Positions 51,454 to 60,041 of a stretch of 64,000 nucleotides of DNA are shown here, piece after piece; position 1 is the first letter of the stretch; each line of letters opens with the position of its first letter. Source of the DNA: CAVQKZ01 sp963837325 (GTDB lineage: Bacteria; Actinomycetota; Actinomycetes; Mycobacteriales; Jatrophihabitantaceae). The stretch covers positions 2,232,001-2,296,000 of the forward strand of contig CAWIMV010000001.1 of assembly GCA_963837325.1 (NCBI GenBank), given 5' to 3'. The notes below the pieces were generated by a model, which was not told where the DNA came from, made no database searches, and saw nothing but the letters and a program-made list of their open reading frames with translations. The translations under genes were made by a program, and so were the position numbers.

Positions 51454-52889
51454 GTCTGGAGCAGGCGCGCACGGTCGCCGACGCGGTGTTGTTCGAGGGC
51501 TACCTGCTGTACCCGTACCGATCCACGTCGCGCAAGAACCAGGTCCGGTGGCAGTTCGGCGTGCTCGGGCCACCCGGTGCCGCCGAAGCCGGCGTGGGCG
51601 AGGAACGCGAGATGGCCGCGCAATGTGTGCTGCGCAGCGGCTCCGACGATGCCCGCGTGACCGTGCACGTTCGGTTCCTGCAACTACAGACGCGCGAGGT
51701 CGAGCGGTTGAGCGACACGCCCGGCCAGTTCGACCCGGTCGAGCAGTTCACAGCCGGTGCCCGCACGTGGGTCACCTGGGACGAAGCGGTCGAGCGGGAG
51801 ATCGAGCTCGACCCGGGCCCGCTGTCCGAACTCACCGACCCCGGCCGCACCCTGCCGGTCAGCGTCGTCGGCGGCGAGGACGTCGAGATGATCTTCGACG
51901 ATGACGGCGTGCCGGTCGGTCGCTTGGTCCGGCGCAGGTGGCCGCTCGAGGCGCAGCTCTCGCTGACCGCCGCACCGGTCGGGGGATTCGTGCAGCTCAC
52001 GCTCAGCATCGAGAACGTCGCACCGGGGCCGGTCACCGACAAGGACCAGGCCATCCGATCGTCACTCATCGGCGCGCACCTGCTCGTGCAGGCACATGAC
52101 ACCGAGTTCGTGTCGCTTCTCGAGCCTCCGGACGAGGCCCAGGCGGCGGTGGCAGCCTGCACCCAACGCCGCTGGTGGCCGGTGCTCGCCGGTACCGGTG
52201 GGGACACCGATCTGGTGCTGGTGTCGCCGATCATCCTGTACGACTACCCCGAAGTCGCCGAGGAGAGCGCCGGTGCCCTGTTCGACTCGGCCGAGATCGA
52301 CGAGATCCTCACGCTGCGCATCATGACCCTCACCGAGGAAGAGAAGGCCGAGGCCCGGGCCACTGACCCACGGGCGGCCGAGATCATCGATCGCAGTGAC
52401 GCGCTGACTCCCGAGGCGCTGGCCCGACTGCACGGTGTGCTGCGCGACCCGCACGCGGGCATGGTCGCCGCTGTCCCCGATCCCGGCGAAGGGCGGTTCG
52501 ACGTCCGTAACGTCGACCCGCCGACCTTCGGTACGCCAGAGGTCCCGTGGTGGGATCCGGAGCAGGACGCCAGCGTCAATCCCGATGTCGACACCGTGTT
52601 GATCGACGGCACTCCGGTCTCGCGCGGCAGCATCGTGCGAGTCCATCCGTCCCGGCGGGCCGACGCCCAGGATCTGTTCTTCGCCGGGCAGACCGCCCGG
52701 GTCACGTCGGTGCATTCCGACGTCGACGGCAACATCCACGTCGCGGTCGTGCTGGTCGACGATCCCGCGGCGGAGATGCACGACTGGTACGGGCGCTATC
52801 TGTACTTCGCCCCGGAAGAGCTCGAGCCCTTGGCAGTCCCGCCGGAGGCGAGCGTCGATCCGGTTCAGAGAGAGGGAAGCCGATCATGA
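51450..52889 (+). CDS. 479-aa hydrogenase-cluster protein, unknown function
   Basis: 479 aa from GTG 51450. Opens ARTVADAVLFEGYLLYPYRS and contains RKNQVRWQFGVLGPPGAAEA. Beta-rich central part (QLSLTAAPVGGFVQLTLSIE), WWPVLAGTGGDTDLVLVSPI, a helical stretch with EILTLRIMTLTEEEKAEARA, then a C-terminal SH3-like module (GSIVRVHPSRRADAQDLFFA, HVAVVLVDDPAAEM). No signal peptide. I do not recognise a named domain beyond its fixed place in this operon. Probably an assembly or scaffold protein. Confidence 0.7.
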   Translation: MSLEQARTVADAVLFEGYLLYPYRSTSRKNQVRWQFGVLGPPGAAEAGVGEEREMAAQCVLRSGSDDARVTVHVRFLQLQTREVERLSDTPGQFDPVEQFTAGARTWVTWDEAVEREIELDPGPLSELTDPGRTLPVSVVGGEDVEMIFDDDGVPVGRLVRRRWPLEAQLSLTAAPVGGFVQLTLSIENVAPGPVTDKDQAIRSSLIGAHLLVQAHDTEFVSLLEPPDEAQAAVAACTQRRWWPVLAGTGGDTDLVLVSPIILYDYPEVAEESAGALFDSAEIDEILTLRIMTLTEEEKAEARATDPRAAEIIDRSDALTPEALARLHGVLRDPHAGMVAAVPDPGEGRFDVRNVDPPTFGTPEVPWWDPEQDASVNPDVDTVLIDGTPVSRGSIVRVHPSRRADAQDLFFAGQTARVTSVHSDVDGNIHVAVVLVDDPAAEMHDWYGRYLYFAPEELEPLAVPPEASVDPVQREGSRS

Positions 52890-53005
52890 GCATTGTTGGA
52901 GAAGTGACGCTCGCCGTAATCGCGGTCGTCGTACTGATTGGTCTTGTGGTGGGCCTGCGATCGATCCCAGACGTCAGGCGCTATCTGAAGATCCGGAACA
53001 TGTGA
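52886..53005 (+). CDS. DUF6893-type membrane microprotein, copy B
   Basis: 39 aa: EVTLAVIAVVVLIGLVVGL as one membrane span, then IPDVRRYLKIRNM. AGAGGGAAG precedes ATG 52886. Overlaps the 479-aa gene stop by 4 bp. Pairs with the copy at 45872; the C-terminal tail is the conserved part. Confidence 0.78.
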   Translation: MSIVGEVTLAVIAVVVLIGLVVGLRSIPDVRRYLKIRNM

Positions 53006-53045
53006 GCTCGCGCGACGCAGCCCGATCGAGGAACAGGAGTCAACG

Positions 53046-53258
53046 ATGAGCGACAAACCAGCCGAGCAGCTGAGTGAAGAGCCGCAGGAGGAACGCGGAG
53101 CTCCCGGCTCCCGCGACACCGGATCGGACGAACCCGCCGGCGGGCCGGTCGACCGCACCGCCGGCACCTCGGAAGAGGACAGCGACAGCTCGGTCGACGC
53201 GAAGGGCGCCAAGGACGACGACATGCCCCACATGCCGTCCGGAGACCAAGGCGGCTGA
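53046..53258 (+). CDS. Acidic disordered protein, 70 aa
   Basis: 70 aa rich in Glu, Asp, Ser and Gly with no hydrophobic core (AEQLSEEPQEERGAPGSRDT, GTSEEDSDSSVDAKGAKDDD, ending MPHMPSGDQGG). GGAG precedes the ATG. It lies between the microprotein and the next disordered protein. The coding status rests on a ribosome site, third-position GC and position. Function unknown. Confidence 0.55.
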   Translation: MSDKPAEQLSEEPQEERGAPGSRDTGSDEPAGGPVDRTAGTSEEDSDSSVDAKGAKDDDMPHMPSGDQGG

Positions 53259-53283
53259 GCCGCAGCACAGAGAGGAGCGCGCT

Positions 53284-53583
53284 ATGAGCGAATCAACCGA
53301 CAGGCCGATGCCGCCGTACGACGATCGTCAGAAGAGCGGCGAGGTCGACTCGGACGGCTCCCGCAAGGACGGCGCCAATGTCGGCGGGGCGACCGGACCG
53401 GTGGAGGACTCGGAGATGAAGGCGACGCCCAAGGAGGACACCCCCCGCGGCGCCGAAGCGTCCCCGTCGGACGAGCAGCCGGCGAGCGAGATGCCCGAGA
53501 CCGACCTCGACGACGACACGGTCGGCCCGGCCCACACGCCGGGCACCGGCCAGGGCCAGGACAAGAGCCGGGACCAGCGCTAG
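53284..53583 (+). CDS. Acidic disordered protein, 99 aa
   Basis: 99 aa, similar in composition to its neighbour: PPYDDRQKSGEVDSDGSRKD, VEDSEMKATPKEDTPRGAEA, MPETDLDDDTVGPAHTPGTG. GAGAGGAG upstream of ATG 53284 is a good ribosome site. Its stop abuts the endopeptidase GTG start. No domain. Could be a hydrogenase chaperone tail or a solubility factor; unknown. Confidence 0.58.
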   Translation: MSESTDRPMPPYDDRQKSGEVDSDGSRKDGANVGGATGPVEDSEMKATPKEDTPRGAEASPSDEQPASEMPETDLDDDTVGPAHTPGTGQGQDKSRDQR

Positions 53584-54084
53584 GTGACGGCACGGGTCCT
53601 GGTCGCCGGGATCGGCAACATCTTTCTCGGCGACGACGGTTTCGGATCGGAGGTTGCCCGGCGCCTGGTCGGGCAACCGCTGCCCGACGGCGTGCGGGTG
53701 GTCGACTACGGCATCCGCGGGATGCACCTTGCCTACGATCTGCTCGACGGCTACGAGGTGCTGGTGCTCGTCGACACCGTGCCATGGGCCGGCCAGCCCG
53801 GCGACATCACCGTGCTCGAAGTCGGCCCGGAGGACCTTGGTACGGGCGAACTCGACGCCCACGGGATGGACCCGGTCGCGGTACTGGCCAGCCTCGATTC
53901 CCTCGGCGGCACGCTGCCCCGAACGTTCGTCGTGGGCTGCCAGCCGAGCGACGTGGACGAGCGCATCGGGCTTACCGCGCCGGTCACAGCCGCAGTCGAG
54001 ACGGCCATTGCCACCGTCCATCAAATCCTGGCCGACCTGCTCACCGGGCAACCCGTGGGCGCCAGCACCCGACAGGAGTCCTGA
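53584..54084 (+). CDS. Hydrogenase maturation endopeptidase (HyaD/HycI family)
   Basis: 166 aa from GTG 53584. VLVAGIGNIFLGDDGFGSEV holds the nickel-binding Glu/Asp site; VRVVDYGIRGMHLAYDLLDG, LVLVDTVPWAGQPGD and LDAHGMDPVAVLASL with its His complete the metal site. It removes the C-terminal tail of HhyL after nickel insertion. Only protease in the cluster. Confidence 0.93.
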   Translation: MTARVLVAGIGNIFLGDDGFGSEVARRLVGQPLPDGVRVVDYGIRGMHLAYDLLDGYEVLVLVDTVPWAGQPGDITVLEVGPEDLGTGELDAHGMDPVAVLASLDSLGGTLPRTFVVGCQPSDVDERIGLTAPVTAAVETAIATVHQILADLLTGQPVGASTRQES

Positions 54085-54085
54085 C

Positions 54086-54376
54086 ATGTGCCTCGGCATC
54101 CCCGGTCGCGTAGTCGCGCGCGTTGACGGCTACGGCGGCCAGTTGGCCCTGGTCGACGTGCTCGGCAGCCAGCGCCGCGTCAACATCGGCATGCTCGAGG
54201 ACGCCGACCAGGCCGCCCTCACACCCGGCGAGTGGGTGATCATCCACATGGGTTTCATCGTCGAGCGCGTCGATGAAGCCGCCGCCGAGAAGGCCATGGT
54301 CGGGCTCGAGCTGATGGGCCAGTCCCGCGAGGCCGCAGCGCCGGCCGACGACGAACAGCTTCCCCGGGTCGGCTGA
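54086..54376 (+). CDS. hypC: Hydrogenase assembly chaperone HypC, copy B
   Basis: 96 aa. MCLGIPGRVVARVDGYGGQL with Cys2, then ALVDVLGSQRRVNIGMLEDA and WVIIHMGFIVERVDE. One base after the protease and one base before the DUF6390 gene. Differs from copy A across most of its length except the Cys2 motif and strand cores, so it is an old duplicate. Confidence 0.93.
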   Translation: MCLGIPGRVVARVDGYGGQLALVDVLGSQRRVNIGMLEDADQAALTPGEWVIIHMGFIVERVDEAAAEKAMVGLELMGQSREAAAPADDEQLPRVG

Positions 54377-55126
54377 ATGAGCCTCGCCGGTACGGCCCTG
54401 TTCGCCCGCTACGCCTACCCGCCGAACGAGCTCGGGTACTGCGGGCCGGACAACGCGTCGGTGCTGCTGACGACAGACTCGGCCGCCGCCGAGCAGCAGA
54501 TCGCCGAGCATGCTCGCCAGTTCGAAGGGGCTTGGTCCTACCTCGAGATCATCGCGGCGGCAGCGAGCATCGCCGACCCGCTCGACCCCCGCGTCGTCGA
54601 GGCCTACTGGATCGGCAACGACCTGCTCGACAACGTCGACCCCGACGTCTTGGTAGAGCAGTTGCGAGGGCGCTTCGGTGACCAATCCGGGGCAAGTTGG
54701 GTGCCCGGGCTGCCGCATCACGGCTTCCACGTCTTCGCGGTCTACCCCTGGGTGGGGCTGCTGCGTCGCGGCACCGGCAACGACGTCGCCTTGTCGGTAC
54801 TGGATCAGTGCCGGATCAGATGGGGCCAGGTGCTCGACGTTGACGGCGAACGCGTCCGGGTGCAGGGCCGGCCGCTCACCCTGGCCGACGGCCGGCTCGA
54901 GCTCGGCCCGCCCGCCGCACAGTCAGCGGCATGGTCGATGGCGGGACGTTCCCTGCTCCCCTCCGGCGACCCGCACCGTCCACCGGTAGCGGTTGGTGAC
55001 CACGTCGCCATGCATTGGGACTGGGTGTGCGACATCCTCAGCCCGCCGCAGGTGGCCGAACTGGAATCGCGGACGGCCGACCAGCTGGCGCGCACCAACG
55101 CCGGGCTCCAGGTCGCTGCCGGCTGA
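54377..55126 (+). CDS. DUF6390-type hydrogenase-associated protein, copy B
   Basis: 249 aa. LFARYAYPPNELGYCGPDNA, ARQFEGAWSYLEIIAAAASI, DPLDPRVVEAYWIGNDLLDN, FHVFAVYPWVGLLRRGTGND, CRIRWGQVLDVDGERVRVQG match copy A closely in order and spacing. Last gene of the right arm. No membrane segment or known active site. A role paired with HypC is inferred because both copies follow hypC. Confidence 0.8.
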   Translation: MSLAGTALFARYAYPPNELGYCGPDNASVLLTTDSAAAEQQIAEHARQFEGAWSYLEIIAAAASIADPLDPRVVEAYWIGNDLLDNVDPDVLVEQLRGRFGDQSGASWVPGLPHHGFHVFAVYPWVGLLRRGTGNDVALSVLDQCRIRWGQVLDVDGERVRVQGRPLTLADGRLELGPPAAQSAAWSMAGRSLLPSGDPHRPPVAVGDHVAMHWDWVCDILSPPQVAELESRTADQLARTNAGLQVAAG

Positions 55127-55261
55127 CCGGCTGTGCAGTCAGCGGCAACGTAGCGTCCCGGCGGCTCCGGCCGCCCCGCCTTCTCGAGGCTGGGCCATGA
55201 TGGTGGTGCAGCGCGCGCAACTGGGGCCGCCGCACCGGAGACGACAGGGCCGGAGGCGCTC

Positions 55262-55834
55262 GTGGACGACTACAGCCACCTTCCATCGGAGCTACCCGTA
55301 CCCGAGGACGACGGCGCGGCGAACCAGCTATCCGGGCGGCCGGTGCCGCGGCTGCGCTTGACGAGCACGGCCGGCGAGGACGTCGCACTCGACGAATTCG
55401 GCGCGGGACGCACGGTGCTCTACGTCTACCCGATGACCGGCCGGCCGGGCACGGCGCTGCCGACCGGGTGGGACGACATCCCCGGTGCCCGCGGCTGCAC
55501 CCCCGAGGCGTGCGGCTTCCGGGACCACTTCGCCGATTTGCGGCAAGCCGGCGCCGATCGGGTGTTCGGCTTGTCCAGTCAGGACGTCGACTACCAACGC
55601 GAGGTCGTCGAACGGCTCGCTCTGCCGTTCGCGATGCTGTCCGATCCCGCGTTGAGCCTGGCCCGAGACCTTGGTCTGCCGACGTTCTCGACCGGTGAGC
55701 TCACGCTGTACAAGCGGTTGACGCTCGTGATTCATGACGGCGTGATCGAGCACGTCTTCTACCCGATCTTCCCGCCCGATCAGCACGCCGGTGAGGTCCT
55801 GGCCTGGCTGCGGGGCCGATTGCTGTCGATCTAG
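55262..55834 (+). CDS. Peroxiredoxin
   Basis: 190 aa from GTG 55262. AhpC/TSA fold: GRTVLYVYPMTGRPGTALPT with GCTPEACGFRDHFADLRQAG, which carries Cys in C-x4-C; FGLSSQDVDYQREVVERLAL and FAMLSDPALSLARDLGLPTF. Reduces peroxides with thiols, of the Prx Q/BCP-like type. It follows the hydrogenase operon by 135 bp and may be separate. Confidence 0.83.
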   Translation: MDDYSHLPSELPVPEDDGAANQLSGRPVPRLRLTSTAGEDVALDEFGAGRTVLYVYPMTGRPGTALPTGWDDIPGARGCTPEACGFRDHFADLRQAGADRVFGLSSQDVDYQREVVERLALPFAMLSDPALSLARDLGLPTFSTGELTLYKRLTLVIHDGVIEHVFYPIFPPDQHAGEVLAWLRGRLLSI

Positions 55835-55888
55835 CGCTCTCTCGTTCGTCGTGAGGACAGTGACATCGACAAATCGAGGAGGTCAGCG

Positions 55889-56512
55889 ATGGCCGCAAGC
55901 ATTTGGCCGACGATCCACGCCGAACGACAGGCGTTGGCCGACGATCTCGACCAGCTCAGCGAGGAGCAGTGGGCAACTCGCTCACTGTGCTCTGATTGGG
56001 ACGTGCACGACGTCCTCGCCCACCTGTTGTCGGCGGCCAAGATGACGCCGGCCCGGTTCATGACGAGATTCGCCGCCGCGGGCTTCAAATTCGACAGGTT
56101 TGCGGCCGAACAAGTGGCGGCCGAAGGTGCTGGCGGCCCGGCGGCGACATTGGCGGCATTCCGCGCGGCGTCGCCACGCGAGAGCGCGCCCCCCGGACCC
56201 AAGGACACCTGGCTGGGCGAGGCGTTCGTGCACGGCGAGGACATCCGCCGCCCGCTAGGCATCAAGCACGCATATCCGCTTCCGTTCGTCGCCCGAGCAG
56301 TCGCGTTCTATGCGAAGAGCAACGCCATCATCGGCGGTCGAGACCGAGTCGCGGGAATTACGCTCAAGGCGACCGACGCCGACTTCTCGGTCGGCTCCGG
56401 CCCAGTCGTCGAGGGTCCGGTCCTGTCGCTGCTCCTGGTCGCGTCGGGCCGAAAATCCGCGCTGGATGAACTCGCCGGTCCAGGTGTCCAGACGTTGCGA
56501 GAGCGCCCCTGA
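55889..56512 (+). CDS. Mycothiol-dependent maleylpyruvate-isomerase-like protein
   Basis: 207 aa. Opens with the DinB-like helix bundle: IWPTIHAERQALADDLDQLS, WATRSLCSDWDVHDVLAHLL with the metal His region, then GEAFVHGEDIRRPLGIKHA. Family (TIGR03083) includes mycothiol maleylpyruvate isomerases and other mycothiol-dependent enzymes. The exact reaction is unknown. Abuts the next gene (1-bp overlap). Confidence 0.78.
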   Translation: MAASIWPTIHAERQALADDLDQLSEEQWATRSLCSDWDVHDVLAHLLSAAKMTPARFMTRFAAAGFKFDRFAAEQVAAEGAGGPAATLAAFRAASPRESAPPGPKDTWLGEAFVHGEDIRRPLGIKHAYPLPFVARAVAFYAKSNAIIGGRDRVAGITLKATDADFSVGSGPVVEGPVLSLLLVASGRKSALDELAGPGVQTLRERP

Positions 56513-57369
56513 TGGACGTCCTTCGTGGCGGCCTCGGTCTGTCCGAGTCGCCCCGATGGCACGACGGCCGGCTCTGGTTCAGCGACTGGATCGCCGGCGA
56601 GATCATTGCGATCGACGATGCCGGTGCATCCGAGCTGATCGTCCAGCACAAGTCGTTGCCGCTGTGCTTCGACTTCCTGCCCGACGGCCGCCCGCTGCTG
56701 GTGTCCAACCAGCGGCTGGCGCTGTTGACCTTCGAGGCTGACGGTAGCTTGGCGCCCTACGCCGATCTGGCGGCCCTGTCGCCGTTCGGTGGCAACGACG
56801 TCGTGATCGACGGACGCGGCAATGCCTACGTCAACAGTCCCAACTTCGAATTCTCCGCCGGGGCGCCCGGCGGAGCGGTCCAGCCCGGGCGCGTCGGGCT
56901 GGTCCGACCCGGGGAGGAGCTGGAGGTGGTCGCCGAGGACATCGCGTTCCCCAACGGTATGGCCGTTACCGCCGACAACCGAACTCTGGTGGTCGCCGAC
57001 TCGTATCGACATCACCTGGTCGGTTTCGACATCAGCGCGGACGGGCGGCTGTCCGGCCGGCGGATCTGGGCCGATCTCGGCGACGCAGCACCGGACGGCA
57101 TCTGTCTCGACGCCGACGGTGCAGCCTGGTACGCCGACGTGCCACATCAACACTGCGTGCGGGTGGCCGAGGGCGGCGAAGTGCTCGAGACGGTGCCCCT
57201 CGACCGTGGCGGGTTCGCCTGCATGCTCGGCGGGACACATGGCACACAGCTGTACGTGACCGCGGCCCGCTGGCCGGGCCTGGCCGGCCTGAGTGGCAAC
57301 GTCGACTGGGACGGCCAGGTGGTGCGCACCGGGGTGAGCGTCCCTGGCGCGGGCTGGCCGGCTCGCTGA
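56512..57369 (+). CDS. SMP-30/gluconolactonase family protein
   Basis: 285 aa six-bladed propeller: LGLSESPRWHDGRLWFSDWI with the metal Glu, VSNQRLALLTFEADGS, FGGNDVVIDGRGNAYVNSPN, FPNGMAVTADNRTLVVADSY, and APDGICLDADGAAWYADVPH. Hydrolyses sugar lactones or related esters with Ca2+/Zn2+. Overlaps the upstream gene, so the two form a unit. Confidence 0.88.
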   Translation: MDVLRGGLGLSESPRWHDGRLWFSDWIAGEIIAIDDAGASELIVQHKSLPLCFDFLPDGRPLLVSNQRLALLTFEADGSLAPYADLAALSPFGGNDVVIDGRGNAYVNSPNFEFSAGAPGGAVQPGRVGLVRPGEELEVVAEDIAFPNGMAVTADNRTLVVADSYRHHLVGFDISADGRLSGRRIWADLGDAAPDGICLDADGAAWYADVPHQHCVRVAEGGEVLETVPLDRGGFACMLGGTHGTQLYVTAARWPGLAGLSGNVDWDGQVVRTGVSVPGAGWPAR

Positions 57370-57393
57370 GCACACCGGGCCCAGCCCGATTCG

Positions 57394-58800
57394 TCAGCGC
57401 AGCACGGGGCCGATGGCTGCGATGCCTTCCTCGATTGCCCGGACTCCGGTGTTGCCGAAGCCGAGGACGAGCTGCGGCGGCGTCGTCCCCTGACCAGCGC
57501 GGTAGCGGCCCATTCCGTACAGCCCGACCCGGCGCTCGCGGGCTGCGGCGACGACGGCATCCTCGTCGGCGCTGTCGGGCAGGTGCGCGACGGCGTGGAA
57601 GCCCGCGGCCAGCCCGGTGAGCGGGACATGCGGCGCGTGCTCGCCCAGCGCCGCGACGAGGGTGTCGCGCCGCCTGGAGTACTCGGCCCGCATGCGGCGC
57701 AGGTGTCGGTCGTAGCGTCCGGACTCGATGAGTGCGGCGAGGGCGAGCTGATCGAGGCCGGGTGCGCCGCGGTCGGCCACCTGCTTGGCCGCACCGGCCG
57801 GCTCGACCAGCCACTCCGGCAGTACCGCCCAGCCCAGTCGTAGCGCCGGCGCCAGCGACTTGCTCACCGTCCCGAGGGACACCACCCGCTCCGGCGCGAG
57901 ACCCTGCAGGGAGCCGATGGGTTCGCGGTCGTAGCGGAACTCAGCGTCGTAATCGTCTTCGACGATGACAGCATCGCGCTCACGTGCCCACGCGATCAGG
58001 TCGTGACGCCGTTCGGCGCTCAGGACCACGCCGGTCGGCCATTGGTGTGCCGGCGTCACGACGGCCACCCGCGCCGTGCTGGCATCAAGAGCGTCGACAT
58101 CGATGCCGTGCTCGTCCACCCGCACCGGCACGCAGTCGCCGTGCGCGGCGCGGGCCGCGGCGGTCACGGTGCCGATGGAGCCCGGGTCCTCGACGGCGAC
58201 GAGGGGGCGCCCACCTGCCGCGAGCGTGCGCAGCAAGATCGCCAGGCCCTGTTGGAACCCGGCGCAGACGACGATCCGGTCGGCGCTCGCGTCGACGGCG
58301 CGCACCCGGCGCACATAGGCGGCCAGCACCTGACGCAGTCGTGCGTCACCACGCGCATCGCCGTAGTCGAAAGCGGTGTTCGGCGCAGTGCGGCACGCTT
58401 CGCGCACCGCCCAGGCCCAGTCGTCGCGTGGGGCCAGGCCGAGGTCAGGTACGCCCGATTGGAAGTCGGCGACCAATCGCGGCGGGGCGGCCGGCGCGTC
58501 CACCCGGGGCGCAGCCGCTTCCCGCAAGGTCACCTCCGCCACCCGGGTCGCAGAACCGCCGCGCGAGATCAGGTAGCCCTCGGCCACCAGCTGCTCGAAG
58601 CACTCTTGGACCACCCCACGGGAAAGGCCGAGGGATGCGGCCAGCGCCCGGGAACTCGGCAGCCGCTCCCCCGCCCCGAGCCGCCCGGTGCGGACCGCGT
58701 CGCGCAGCTGTGATTCCAGCTGCGCCCGCAGCGGGGTCGTCGACGCCCGGTCGAGAGGCAAGAGCAGATCGGGTCCGGAAGTGGACCACTCGATAGTCAC
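57394..58800 (-). CDS. MocR-family regulator (GntR HTH plus aminotransferase domain)
   Basis: 468 aa from GTG 58800. Residues 1-75 are a GntR winged helix (LESQLRDAVRTGRLGAGERL, SLGLSRGVVQECFEQLVAEG). The rest is a fold-I aminotransferase with DDYDAEFRYDREPIGSLQGL and the PLP Lys in LGTVSKSLAPALRLGWAVLP. MocR proteins sense PLP or amino-acid derivatives. Divergent from an MFS transporter; direct repeats in the gap are candidate operators. Confidence 0.88.
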   Translation of the reverse strand: MTIEWSTSGPDLLLPLDRASTTPLRAQLESQLRDAVRTGRLGAGERLPSSRALAASLGLSRGVVQECFEQLVAEGYLISRGGSATRVAEVTLREAAAPRVDAPAAPPRLVADFQSGVPDLGLAPRDDWAWAVREACRTAPNTAFDYGDARGDARLRQVLAAYVRRVRAVDASADRIVVCAGFQQGLAILLRTLAAGGRPLVAVEDPGSIGTVTAAARAAHGDCVPVRVDEHGIDVDALDASTARVAVVTPAHQWPTGVVLSAERRHDLIAWARERDAVIVEDDYDAEFRYDREPIGSLQGLAPERVVSLGTVSKSLAPALRLGWAVLPEWLVEPAGAAKQVADRGAPGLDQLALAALIESGRYDRHLRRMRAEYSRRRDTLVAALGEHAPHVPLTGLAAGFHAVAHLPDSADEDAVVAAARERRVGLYGMGRYRAGQGTTPPQLVLGFGNTGVRAIEEGIAAIGPVLR

Positions 58801-58809
58801 GGAAGTGGA

Positions 58810-58838
58810 CTCTAGCAATAGGCCGCATTAGCTCTAGC
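58810..58838. promoter_or_regulatory. Direct-repeat operator candidate for the MocR regulator
   Basis: CTCTAGC occurs at 58810-58816 and again at 58832-58838, 22 bp apart, about two helical turns. A second pair, GGAAGTGGAC at 58777 and 58801, overlaps the start of the regulator gene. MocR proteins typically bind paired direct repeats. Located between divergent promoters of the regulator and the MFS gene. Confidence 0.45.
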
Positions 58839-58847
58839 GTCGTTGTC

Positions 58848-60032
58848 ATGACGCCACTTCTGTCCCGGGCCCTGCTGCTGCGACTCGTCTCCGTCGTCGC
58901 CGGCGCGATCGGTTTCTACCTGCCGCTCGCCGCGGTACCGATGTTCGCCGAGGCCGCCGGTAATCGGACTGCCGCCGGGCTCGCCAACGGCGGACTACTG
59001 CTCGCGACCGTCGCCGGTGAGCTGGCCACGCCCCGGCTGGTCGCCCGAGTCGGCTACCGCTGGGCGCTGGCGGCCGGACTGGTCCTACTCGGCACACCGG
59101 CACTGGTCTTGATCACCGGCCTTGGCGCGTCCGTCCCGGCCATCGTTGCCGTCAACGCAGTGCGCGGCGTCGGGTTCGCGATCTCGGTCGTCGCCGGCGG
59201 CGCGCTGACGGCGGCACTGATCCCGGCCGAGCGGCGCGGGGAAGGGCTCGCGCTGGTCGGTCTGGTGGGCGGCGTACCGGCGCTGCTGGCCCTTCCGTTC
59301 GGGACCTGGGCCGCGGCGCACTGGGGTTACGGTGCCGTCTTCGTCCTGACCGCCGCCGTGCCGCTCGTGGCGATCGCAACGGTGCCTGGGCTGCCGGCTC
59401 GTGACGCCGCCTCCGGCGGCCCGCACGGCATCGCGGCCGGTTTGCGCAACCCCGGCCTGATGCGCCCGGCCGCGATCTTCGCGGCGTCCGCCTCGGCCGC
59501 GGGAGTTCTCGTCACGTACCTGCCGCTCGCCGTTGCCGCACACGCCGCCTGGGTGGCGCCGGTCGGGCTGCTGCTGCAGCCGGCCGCAGCCACTGCCGGC
59601 CGCTGGTTCGCCGGTCGGCTCGGAGACCGCCAGGGGCAGACCCGGCTGCTGGTACCGGGCGTTGCCCTGTCGGTGACCGGTATGACGGCGATGGCGATCA
59701 CGTCGTGCGGGCCGCTGGTCGTCATCGGCGCGGCGGCTTTCGGCGCAGGCTTCGGCGTGCTGCAGAACGCGACGCTGACACTGATGTACGCCCGGGTGTC
59801 GGCGGCCGAGTACGGCACGGTCAGCGCCATATGGAATGGTGCCTACGACCTCGGCATGGCGGCCGGTGCGATCGCCGTCGGCGCGCTCGTCGCCTGCGCC
59901 GGCTTCAGCGCCGCATTCCTCGTCGTCGCCGCGGGCATGCTGCCGGCGCTCGCCCTCGCCCGCCGAGAGGCGCAACCGGACCTCGTCCGCGGCGCCGAGG
60001 TGGACCTGGTCCCCGTCCCTGCTACTGCTTAG
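58848..60032 (+). CDS. MFS transporter
   Basis: 394 aa with 12 spans. LLRLVSVVAGAIGFYLPLAA, ATPRLVARVGYRWALAAGLV (the MFS loop 2-3), VVAGGALTAALIPAERRGEG, and a second repeat with AGRWFAGRLGDRQGQTRLLV. The direction and small substrate class are unknown. Probably controlled by the divergent MocR regulator. Confidence 0.88.
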   Translation: MTPLLSRALLLRLVSVVAGAIGFYLPLAAVPMFAEAAGNRTAAGLANGGLLLATVAGELATPRLVARVGYRWALAAGLVLLGTPALVLITGLGASVPAIVAVNAVRGVGFAISVVAGGALTAALIPAERRGEGLALVGLVGGVPALLALPFGTWAAAHWGYGAVFVLTAAVPLVAIATVPGLPARDAASGGPHGIAAGLRNPGLMRPAAIFAASASAAGVLVTYLPLAVAAHAAWVAPVGLLLQPAAATAGRWFAGRLGDRQGQTRLLVPGVALSVTGMTAMAITSCGPLVVIGAAAFGAGFGVLQNATLTLMYARVSAAEYGTVSAIWNGAYDLGMAAGAIAVGALVACAGFSAAFLVVAAGMLPALALARREAQPDLVRGAEVDLVPVPATA

Positions 60033-60041
60033 GTTCAAGCC

